13,181 nt of DNA from positions 1-13,181 of the forward strand of contig CAMPIP010000054.1 in the NCBI GenBank assembly GCA_946886425.1, in the 5' to 3' direction. A program made the position numbers and the translations under genes. The notes below the pieces were generated by a model. The model was not told the origin of the DNA, ran no database searches, and worked only from the letters and a program-made list of their open reading frames with translations. Origin of the DNA: an uncultured Actinomycetes bacterium (lineage in GTDB: Bacteria; Actinomycetota; Thermoleophilia; Solirubrobacterales; 70-9). Shown in pieces: positions 7,519 through 12,320 of the stretch (positions within the stretch are counted from its first letter, which is position 1; the number at the start of each line of letters is the position of its first letter).

Positions 7519-8969
7519 CCGCCAGGAACCCTATGCACCTCGAACAGGTTGGTGCCGAGTTCCTGGCCGTCAAGCCCGGCCGTAATCGCGACCAGCTCGC
7601 CCGGCTTGGCGATCCCGTGGTCCGCCGCCAGCCCGGCGCAGTGGTCGAGCAGGCTGCGCAGCTCGGTCCCGAAGTCGCTCTGCACGGCGGTGACGCCGAA
7701 CAGCAGGTTGAGCCGGCGCACGGTCTTTATGTAGGGGGAGACAGCCAGGACCGGCACCTCCGGCCGGTGCGCCGAGACCAGCCGCGCGGTGCGGCCGCTG
7801 TTGGTCGGCACGACGAGCGCTTTCAGCCCCAACCGGTAGACGGCCCCGACCGCCCCCTGCGCGACCGAGTCGGCAACGTCCTGGGTCGCCTGGTCGGTCC
7901 GCGTGAACAGCCACTCCCCGTAACGCAGGTCCGGCTCGGTCACCCGGGCGATCCGGTCCATCACCCGCACCGCCTCGACCGGGTTCTGGCCGACCGCGGT
8001 CTCCTCGGAGAGCATCACCGCGTCGGTGCCGTCGTAGATCGCGTTGGCGACGTCGGTCACCTCGGCCCGGGTCGGCCGCCGCGCCGTCACCATCGAGGCC
8101 AGCATCTGCGTCGCCGTGATCACCGGCTTCGAGGCCTTGCCGGCGGTGGCGATCAGGCGCTTCTGCATCACCGGCACCTCGGCGATCGGCACTTCGATCC
8201 CGAGGTCGCCGCGGGCCACCATCAACCCGCCGGTCGCGACCCGGACGATCTCCTCGGCGTGCACCGCCGCCTCGCGCTTCTCGACCTTGGCGACAAGCGG
8301 GATGTCGGAGCCGCGCGCCGCCAGCCGTTCGCTGACCGGCGCCAGGTCGGCCGCGGTGGAGACAAAGGAGACGGCGAGCAGATCGATGTCGTGCTCGACC
8401 GCGAACTCGACCCAGCCGAGGTCGCCGTCGGTGGTCGCCGGGATCGCCGTGCCGCCGGGGATGTTCATCCCCTTGTGCGAGGTCAGCGTGCCCCCCACCT
8501 CGACCTCGCACTCGACGCCGTCCGCCTCGGGGTCGCTCACCCGCAGCTGGATCGCCCCGTCGGCCAGGTAGACGAGCTGGTTCTCGCGCAGATCGGTGAC
8601 CCCCGGCCAGGAGACCGGGATCGTCTCCCGGTTCCCCTCGACGTCGCGCGGGGTCAGGGTCACGTGCATGCCGGTCTCGAGCTCGGCGTAGTCGTTCCGC
8701 AGCGAGCCGATCCGCAGCTTCGGCCCGGGCAGGTCGCCGAGCACCGCCACCTCGCGGCCGACCACCTCCGCCGCGGCGCGGATCTTCTCGATCGTGCGCG
8801 CCTGCTGGTCCGGCCCGGCGTGGGAGAAGTTGAGCCGGAAGACGTCGGCGCCGGCGTCGATCAGCTGCTCGAGGATCCCGGGATCCCAGCTCGCCGGACC
8901 GACGGTTGCGATGATCTTGGTGCGACGGCCGAGATGGCCGCCTGCCTCCGGACTCAGTTTCGCCTGCAT
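7515..8969 (-). CDS. pyk: Pyruvate kinase
   Basis: A 484-residue enzyme converting phosphoenolpyruvate and ADP to pyruvate and ATP, the last step of glycolysis. Motifs in order: RTKIIATVGPAS (16-27), RLNFSHA (45-51), the B-domain lid (about 88-175), AVSFVS, VAKVEKREA with catalytic K228 and metal ligand E230, MVARGDLGIE with D255, ATQMLASM (286-293) and PTRAEVTDVANAIYDGTDA (299-317). The C-terminal domain ends with ELVAITAGLDGQELGTNLF. All core catalytic residues are present. The ATG at 8969 is chosen over a start 16 codons upstream: TACAGT lies 6 bases before it and the extension would run through the presumed promoter. It heads a leftward operon with the enoyl-CoA hydratase-like gene (overlapping) and the GNAT gene. 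A CRP-type palindrome lies upstream. Confidence 0.96.
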   Translation of the reverse strand: MQAKLSPEAGGHLGRRTKIIATVGPASWDPGILEQLIDAGADVFRLNFSHAGPDQQARTIEKIRAAAEVVGREVAVLGDLPGPKLRIGSLRNDYAELETGMHVTLTPRDVEGNRETIPVSWPGVTDLRENQLVYLADGAIQLRVSDPEADGVECEVEVGGTLTSHKGMNIPGGTAIPATTDGDLGWVEFAVEHDIDLLAVSFVSTAADLAPVSERLAARGSDIPLVAKVEKREAAVHAEEIVRVATGGLMVARGDLGIEVPIAEVPVMQKRLIATAGKASKPVITATQMLASMVTARRPTRAEVTDVANAIYDGTDAVMLSEETAVGQNPVEAVRVMDRIARVTEPDLRYGEWLFTRTDQATQDVADSVAQGAVGAVYRLGLKALVVPTNSGRTARLVSAHRPEVPVLAVSPYIKTVRRLNLLFGVTAVQSDFGTELRSLLDHCAGLAADHGIAKPGELVAITAGLDGQELGTNLFEVHRVPGG

Positions 8970-8975
8970 GCCGTG

Positions 8976-8981
8976 ACTGTA
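8976..8981 (-). promoter_or_regulatory. Candidate -10 box of pyk (TACAGT)
   Basis: TACAGT on the minus strand ends 6 bases before the pyk ATG at 8969, fitting a leaderless message. No -35 match is seen 17 bases upstream, consistent with activator dependence on the CRP-like site farther upstream. Confidence 0.42.
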
Positions 8982-9033
8982 GAGGGCGGAGAAGCCGACC
9001 CCGCGAACCGTCCCCAAAGACCCCCGTTCGGGG

Positions 9034-9049
9034 TGTGAACAGACTCACA
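9034..9049. promoter_or_regulatory. CRP/GlxR-type operator, perfect TGTGA-N6-TCACA
   Basis: The spacer between pyk and the divergent P450 gene contains TGTGA ACAGAC TCACA, an exact match to the palindromic consensus of CRP-family regulators (E. coli CRP, corynebacterial GlxR, mycobacterial CRP). Its centre (9041.5) is about 72.5 bases upstream of the presumed leaderless pyk start and about 41.5 bases upstream of a P450 transcription start at 9083. These are typical class I and class II activator positions. A CCCC-GTTC-GGGG inverted repeat (9022-9033) directly abuts it. Confidence 0.6.
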
Positions 9050-9069
9050 GACCATGACACCGATCCATG

Positions 9070-9075
9070 TAGCCT
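9070..9075 (+). promoter_or_regulatory. Candidate -10 box of the second P450 gene (TAGCCT)
   Basis: TAGCCT ends 10 bases before the ATG at 9086, predicting a transcript starting about 9082-9083 with almost no leader. The -35 region is covered by or adjacent to the CRP-type palindrome. Confidence 0.4.
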
Positions 9076-9085
9076 CAGTGCAGGG

Positions 9086-10513
9086 ATGAACTCGCCAGCC
9101 GTCGAGACCAGGGTCGACGAGCGCACCGCCGCTGCGCTGGTGGGCGAGGCGCCGCCGTCCCCCGCGGGCCCCATCGACGCCGCGGAGCAGGCGGCCCTGC
9201 CGGTGCCCCCCAAGGTGCCGATGCCGCGGGTCCTGCAGTCGCTGCGTTTCAACCAGCGCCAGATCGAGTTCGTCTTCCGCAACCGCCGCGAGCTCGGCGA
9301 GGTCTTCCGCATGCACGGCGCCACCGAGGACGCGGTGACGGTGACCAGCCACCCCGACCACGTCCGCTCCCTCTTCACCGCCAAGCCCGAGCAGGCGCCC
9401 TCGCTGACCGGCGAGTCGCCGCTGCGCCCGATCGTCGGCCCCGACTCGGTCCTCACCGCGGTCGGCCCACGCCACATGCGCCAGCGCAAACTGCTGCTGC
9501 CGCCCTTCCACGGCGAGGCGATCGCCGCCTACACCCGCCAGATCGCCGAGGCGACCGAACGTGAGATCGACCTCTGGCCGGTCGGGCAGCCGCTGGCGCT
9601 CGCCCCGCGCATGCAGGCGATCACCCTCGACGTGATCATGGCCGGGATCTTCGGCATCGAGGGCAAGCCAGAGCGCGGTACCCCCGAGCACCGCCTGCGC
9701 CAGATCATCAGGTACCTGGTCAACGCCTCGACCAAGCCGCAGGCCCAGATCAGCGAGCTGCTCCACATCGGCCGCGACGAGGCGGTCGGCCCGCTGAAGA
9801 TCGGCCTCGCCGTCCTCGACAAGCGCGTCTACGCGGTGATCGAGGGGCGCCGTCGCGCCGCCGACCTCGGGGAGCGCCGCGACATCCTCTCGCTGCTGCT
9901 GCAGGCGCGCACCGAGGAGGGCGAGGCGCTGACCGACAAAGAACTGCGCGACGAGCTGCTCGTCCTCGTCCTCGCCGGCCACGAGACGACCGCCAACTCG
10001 CTCGCCTGGGCCTGGGAGCGGCTGACCCGCACACCCGATGCCCACGCGGCGCTGACCGAGTCGGTCCGCGCCGGCGACCGCGCCGAGGAGTGGATCGAGG
10101 CGACGATCGTCGAGACGATGCGCTCGCGCCCGGTGGTGCCGCTGATCGGCCGCCGCGTCGCCGTCCCCTGGCAGCTCGGCGAGTACGCCGTCCCCGCCAA
10201 CACCCCGGTGGCGATGAGCATCCTCCTCGTCCACCACCGCGAGGACCTCTACCCGCGCCCCTTCGACTTCCTCCCCGAACGCTGGCTCGACAACAAGCCC
10301 GGCACCTACGAGTGGATCCCCTTCGGCGGCGGCATCCGCCGCTGCCTCGGCGCCGCCCTGGCGATGGCCGAGCAGCGCGTCGTCCTCGAGGCGATGGCCC
10401 GCCGCCTCGACCTCGAAGCCGAGGACCCCGCCCCCGAGCGCGCCCTGCACCGCAACGTGACGATGATCCCCGCCCAGGGCGCCCGCGTCGTCATCCGCGC
10501 CAAGCGCGACTGA
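9086..10513 (+). CDS. Cytochrome P450 (CYP135/138/CYP110-like, class resembling eukaryotic P450s)
   Basis: A 475-residue haem-thiolate monooxygenase of a different type from the other P450 in the window. Motifs: WxxxR-equivalent region GPRHMRQRKLLLPPFHG (127-143), I-helix AGHETT (297-302) with the intact acid-threonine pair, K-helix ETMR (343-346), PERW (397-400) and the haem loop FGGGIRRCLG (413-422) with C420. These spacings and the PERW motif match bacterial P450s related to CYP4-like enzymes (CYP110, CYP135, CYP138), which often act on fatty acids or terpenoids; the substrate is not known. The ATG at 9086 is preferred to an in-frame GTG at 9035, since that GTG lies inside the CRP-type palindrome. 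The 3' part (10372-10462) is partly duplicated near 12926-13017. Confidence 0.93.
   Translation: MNSPAVETRVDERTAAALVGEAPPSPAGPIDAAEQAALPVPPKVPMPRVLQSLRFNQRQIEFVFRNRRELGEVFRMHGATEDAVTVTSHPDHVRSLFTAKPEQAPSLTGESPLRPIVGPDSVLTAVGPRHMRQRKLLLPPFHGEAIAAYTRQIAEATEREIDLWPVGQPLALAPRMQAITLDVIMAGIFGIEGKPERGTPEHRLRQIIRYLVNASTKPQAQISELLHIGRDEAVGPLKIGLAVLDKRVYAVIEGRRRAADLGERRDILSLLLQARTEEGEALTDKELRDELLVLVLAGHETTANSLAWAWERLTRTPDAHAALTESVRAGDRAEEWIEATIVETMRSRPVVPLIGRRVAVPWQLGEYAVPANTPVAMSILLVHHREDLYPRPFDFLPERWLDNKPGTYEWIPFGGGIRRCLGAALAMAEQRVVLEAMARRLDLEAEDPAPERALHRNVTMIPAQGARVVIRAKRD
10411..10462 (+). repeat. Left copy of a 52-base direct repeat (inside the second P450 gene)
   Basis: These 52 bases recur at 12965-13017 with a single extra C. 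This copy is in frame within the P450 coding sequence (residues about 442-459), so it is the functional one; the distant copy is out of frame. A further 39 bases to the left (10372-10410) align at about 77 percent. Confidence 0.85.
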
Positions 10514-10520
10514 GTCCGCG

Positions 10521-10547
10521 CCGGTCCGACTGGACGTCGGCAGCCGG
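10521..10547 (+). terminator. Possible terminator hairpin after the second P450 gene
   Basis: Inverted repeat CCGG-T-CCGAC-TGGAC-GTCGG-CAG-CCGG beginning 7 bases after the TGA. The stem is 9 bp with small internal bulges. It is followed only by TTCGTT rather than a T-run, so termination is uncertain. The bases from here to 10693 hold no recognisable gene. Confidence 0.33.
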
Positions 10548-10693
10548 TTCGTTGACTTGCCTCAGCTCGCCTTGCGAATCAGAGCTTGCGGCGGGACTGG
10601 CCGGACCTCACATATTTCAATCGAGCCCCTGACGATCAATTGCGGCGTCGGTTTCGACGGGCTGGCGGCGGCGCTCCTCATCGGCGGATTCTC

Positions 10694-11014
10694 TCAAGCA
10701 GCGAAAGGAGCGCGACGGAGTAGATCGCTGCCGTCATGACCCTCCAGGCAGAAGAAATGCTCGGTGGCCCCTCTGACTTGGTGGTGATTGATCACCACGA
10801 TGAAGCCAGCGGCGACGAGGACTTTGGCGTGGTGGTGAACCTTGCCGATATAGGAGTGGTGCAGCTCGAATGCCATCTCGCTGGCCGACAGCGACCGGCC
10901 GCCGTCGAGTCGCAGCAGTTCCAGAATGTCGATGCGCAGCGGATGGAGTTCGACCCGAGCCAATCGCTCCCAGTCGATGGGCACCAGCTCGTCTTGGCAG
11001 GTCGCGCCGGTCAT
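10694..11014 (-). CDS. Small ArsR-like winged-helix DNA-binding protein
   Basis: A 106-residue protein that is essentially one winged-helix domain. Residues 24-35 (HPLRIDILELLR) form the first helix of ArsR-type domains, SASEMAFELHHSYIGKVHHHAKVLVAAGFI (43-72) the helix-turn-helix, and VINHHQVRGATEHFF (74-88) the wing. No cysteine pair of the metal-sensing type is visible and there is no effector domain, so it is likely a small transcriptional regulator of unknown signal. The unusually histidine-rich recognition region (H52, H53, H60-H62, H77, H78) is notable. It begins 5 bases after the stop of the upstream 124-residue gene, so the two are very probably co-transcribed and perhaps coupled; no good ribosome-binding site is seen. 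Base composition is less GC-biased than the P450 genes. Confidence 0.75.
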   Translation of the reverse strand: MTGATCQDELVPIDWERLARVELHPLRIDILELLRLDGGRSLSASEMAFELHHSYIGKVHHHAKVLVAAGFIVVINHHQVRGATEHFFCLEGHDGSDLLRRAPFAA

Positions 11015-11019
11015 CTGGC

Positions 11020-11394
11020 CTAGCCGATCGCCAGTGCCTCGAGCACCTGGTCGCAGGCGGCGACGGCGAGCTGGGCCCGCTCGAGCACGTCTTGCTCCTC
11101 GGCGAGTTCCTGTTCGCGGCCCCGCTGCGCCCGCTCGGCATGTTCGCGGAGACGGCTGAAAATGCGGGCCAGTTCGTCGGGCGGCAGCGTCAACGCCACG
11201 ACGTCGCCCTGGTCGCCCCAGCCGAGATCATCGAGGACCAGGCGCAGGACGTCGCAGAACTCCCGGCCGAGCCGGTCGGCCTCTTTGAAGTCTTCTCGCT
11301 CGATGATCGGCCACAGGTCGCCAAGCCCGCTGAGCCGGATCAGGATCAAGTCATAGAGGGCGTCGCGGTGCTCGGCGCTGAGGGTGATGGGCAC
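11020..11394 (-). CDS. Conserved-looking 124-residue protein, function unknown
   Basis: A soluble, mostly helical and acidic protein that I associate with a lineage-restricted actinobacterial group but cannot name. Visible pieces: SAEHRDALYDLILIRLSGLGDLW (6-28 approx.), a stretch REDFKEADRLGREFCDVLRLVLDDLGWG, then LPPDELARIF and a long C-terminal charged helix (about residues 80-120) with coiled-coil character. The GTG at 11394 is chosen because AAGGAG (minus strand, 11411-11406) lies 11 bases before it and the conserved-looking part starts there. The frame is open farther upstream to 11544, but that extension overlaps a strongly base-paired segment and looks non-coding. It lies 5 bases before a winged-helix regulator gene, so it may be that regulator's partner or modulator; this is inference. 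Confidence 0.72.
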   Translation of the reverse strand: MPITLSAEHRDALYDLILIRLSGLGDLWPIIEREDFKEADRLGREFCDVLRLVLDDLGWGDQGDVVALTLPPDELARIFSRLREHAERAQRGREQELAEEQDVLERAQLAVAACDQVLEALAIG

Positions 11395-11413
11395 GGTGGG
11401 TACAGCTCCTTTC

Positions 11414-11545
11414 AAGGCGGCCCAGGAGAGACACCCGCCACCAGCGGCGAACGGGTGCCCCTCCCGTAAGGGAGAAATGGGCCGTTGCCTTGCCGATTCC
11501 GGGCTAGCCCCTGCCTGACTTTCCGGGCATCCCTGGGGTGGCAAG
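11414..11545 (-). ncRNA. Candidate structured RNA leader between two regulator-operon genes
   Basis: The 179-base gap between the winged-helix gene (ending 11574) and the 124-residue gene (starting 11394) can fold extensively. AAGGC+GGCCCA (11414-11424) pairs with TGGGCC, 3-base bulge, GCCTT (11478-11491). This encloses two hairpins: CACCCG/CGGGTG (11432-11457) and CTCCC-GTAA-GGGAG (11461-11474), a three-way junction. A second domain has CTTGCC/GGCAAG (11489-11494 with 11540-11545), CCCC/GGGG and TGCC/GGCA with a 10-base loop. The two domains share bases 11489-11491, so they could switch. The junction closes 3 to 8 bases from the Shine-Dalgarno of the downstream gene. I could not match it to any riboswitch class I know. 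Folding in GC-rich DNA can be accidental. Confidence 0.35.
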
Positions 11546-11573
11546 TTTCGGACTGCGAAGGGCTACGACTCAG

Positions 11574-11921
11574 CTAAGGGCCACCATCGCCGGCTTCGGT
11601 GATCAGCAGTAGCGAGCAAATGCCTCGGTCCTCGCTGACGGTGGAGACGAGGCAAGGCTGGTCATTGCCGCGAACCCGCAGCGTCGTAGTCGACTTGACT
11701 AGGCCGCAGCTTGTCAGGACACGAGCGTGGTAGCTGACTGAGCTGAGAGGCCGCTGCTCGCGAACTGCCAGCTCGGCCGGCGTCTGCGGTATCTCGCCTT
11801 GGTGGAGCTGGCGCAGGATGCGTCGACGGTCGGCGTGTTCCAGGGCTGTCTGCCGCTCGACCGGCAAGGCGGCGAGGGCGGCGGTGAGGTCGGCGGCGGC
11901 TTGATCGGGGCGCGAGTCCAT
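11574..11921 (-). CDS. ArsR-like winged-helix DNA-binding protein
   Basis: A 115-residue protein. After a variable N-terminus, LEHADRRRILRQLH (27-40) is the first conserved helix of ArsR-type domains. TPAELAVREQRPLSSVSYHARVLTSCGLV (47-75) is the helix-turn-helix, with YHARVL matching the recognition-helix pattern. The wing follows at TTTLRVRGNDQP (78-89). There is no second domain. A GGAG ribosome-binding site lies 9 bases before the ATG. The gene is downstream of, and in the same direction as, the 18-residue peptide gene and its hairpin, 147 bases away, so it may be controlled by that leader. TAAGAA (minus strand, 11968-11963) could be a separate -10 box. The signal sensed is unknown; three cysteines (C72, C90, C102) exist but not in a recognised metal-site arrangement. 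Confidence 0.75.
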   Translation of the reverse strand: MDSRPDQAAADLTAALAALPVERQTALEHADRRRILRQLHQGEIPQTPAELAVREQRPLSSVSYHARVLTSCGLVKSTTTLRVRGNDQPCLVSTVSEDRGICSLLLITEAGDGGP

Positions 11922-11996
11922 GTGATTTCTCCGGGGGGCAAGGGTGCGTTCGCTTCACGAAATTCTTACCGCTCCGGCGTCCTTCTCTGAGCACAA

Positions 11997-12007
11997 TCGC
12001 TGAACCA
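11997..12007 (-). promoter_or_regulatory. Half-operator TGGTTCAGCGA shared with the palindrome at 12232
   Basis: The minus strand reads TGGTTCAGCGA, identical over 11 bases to the left arm plus spacer of the perfect palindrome at 12232-12250. It lies about 76-86 bases upstream of the winged-helix gene that starts at 11921. A shared regulator binding both sites is inferred. Confidence 0.35.
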
Positions 12008-12028
12008 AGCGGGCGATCAGTCGGCAGA

Positions 12029-12061
12029 GCCCGACCCGCACACCTCGACTGCGGGCCGGGC
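12029..12061 (-). terminator. Strong 12-bp hairpin just after the peptide gene (terminator or attenuator)
   Basis: On the minus strand GCCCGGCCCGCA pairs with TGCGGGTCGGGC around a 9-base loop. The one non-Watson-Crick position is G·U in minus-strand RNA but A·C in plus-strand RNA, so the fold favours leftward transcripts. It begins 7 bases after the stop codon of the 18-residue peptide and precedes the winged-helix gene. There is no T-run, so it may work as an attenuator, a stabilising stem or a weak terminator. Confidence 0.55.
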
Positions 12062-12068
12062 CTGATGC

Positions 12069-12125
12069 CTAGTTGTTCTTGCGGATGCACATTGGCATCG
12101 ACCCGTCGCACGCAGCGATCTTCAT
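12069..12125 (-). CDS. 18-residue cysteine-containing microprotein or leader peptide
   Basis: A short frame encoding MKIAACDGSMPMCIRKNN, ended by TAG. It is too short for ordinary gene finders, yet AGGGAGGTG (12140-12132) places a GGAGG core exactly 8 bases before the ATG, a better ribosome-binding site than that of almost any other gene in this window. Two cysteines (C6 and C13) bracket DGSMPM; the tail is basic (RKNN). There is no signal peptide or membrane helix. The stop is followed 7 bases later by a 12-bp hairpin and then by a winged-helix regulator gene in the same direction. It could be a regulatory leader peptide, a small signalling or metal-binding peptide, or a precursor of a modified peptide. 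No homologue is known to me. That it is translated is likely; its role is inference. Confidence 0.55.
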   Translation of the reverse strand: MKIAACDGSMPMCIRKNN

Positions 12126-12174
12126 CTGGCTCACCTCCCTCGCAGCCGCAGCATGGGCACGGCGGGCCGCGAGG

Positions 12175-12210
12175 CTTCGGCTGTGGTTCCTCGCGACACG
12201 CGAGCCGAAG
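12175..12210. other. Inverted repeats upstream of the peptide gene (possible RNA stem)
   Basis: CTCGCG-ACA-CGCGAG (12190-12204) is a perfect 6-bp inverted repeat. Outside it CTTCGG (12175-12180) pairs with CCGAAG (12205-12210), giving a 12-bp stem with one 9-base bulge. It lies 50-85 bases upstream of the peptide ATG and could be part of its mRNA leader, or a protein-binding site. Confidence 0.35.
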
Positions 12211-12231
12211 GATTGCTTGAAGATCGTCTAG

Positions 12232-12250
12232 TGGTTCAGCGACTGAACCA
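12232..12250. promoter_or_regulatory. Perfect palindrome TGGTTCAG-CGA-CTGAACCA (candidate operator)
   Basis: Two 8-base arms with a 3-base spacer lie in the 195-base spacer between the divergent peptide gene and the large winged-helix gene, ending 9 bases before a candidate -35 box. ArsR-type proteins bind such palindromes, so autoregulation by a winged-helix protein from this cluster is a reasonable inference. Eleven of its bases recur at 11997-12007. Confidence 0.5.
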
Positions 12251-12259
12251 ACGCGAGTG

Positions 12260-12287
12260 TTGCCATGCCTGGGAAGTTCGTTTTAAT
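12260..12287 (+). promoter_or_regulatory. Candidate promoter of the large winged-helix gene (TTGCCA-16-TTTAAT)
   Basis: TTGCCA (12260-12265) and TTTAAT (12282-12287) are sigma70-like with a 16-base spacer, in an unusually AT-rich stretch for this window. The start codon is 33 bases after the -10 box, so this message would have a leader. Confidence 0.42.
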
Positions 12288-12320
12288 AGGCAAACTTTCA
12301 TTCAGTCAGCCCGCCTTCCT

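Noticed and set aside
7533..9038. A 501-codon open frame on the plus strand opposite pyruvate kinase
   Set aside because: Its product is Arg/Asp/Gly/His/Pro-rich without motifs, a mirror of the GC-rich codons of pyk, which has every family motif on the other strand.
9035..9085. GTG at 9035 as start of the second P450
   Set aside because: It lies inside the CRP-type palindrome, and a -10-like box (9070-9075) follows it; the ATG at 9086 is better placed.
7570..9489. A 639-codon minus-strand open frame overlapping pyk in another frame
   Set aside because: Arg/Gly/Ala-rich composition with no domain; it is a frame-shadow of pyk and of the antisense of the P450 gene.
8954..10450. A 498-codon minus-strand frame opposite the second P450
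   Set aside because: Low-complexity acidic/Gly/Arg product; the plus strand has all P450 motifs.
11395..11544. Upstream extension of the 124-residue protein to 11544
   Set aside because: The extension is Pro/Gly/Ser-rich, overlaps the base-paired segment, and a Shine-Dalgarno sequence lies before the internal GTG.
11414..11545. Assignment of the structured spacer to a known riboswitch class
   Set aside because: A short glycine-riboswitch-like and a ZTP-like string were noticed, but the conserved core bases of those and other classes are absent.
12153..12320. Upstream start giving a 249-residue form of the large winged-helix protein
   Set aside because: The extra 56 residues cross the palindrome and the promoter-like TTGCCA/TTTAAT and add no domain.
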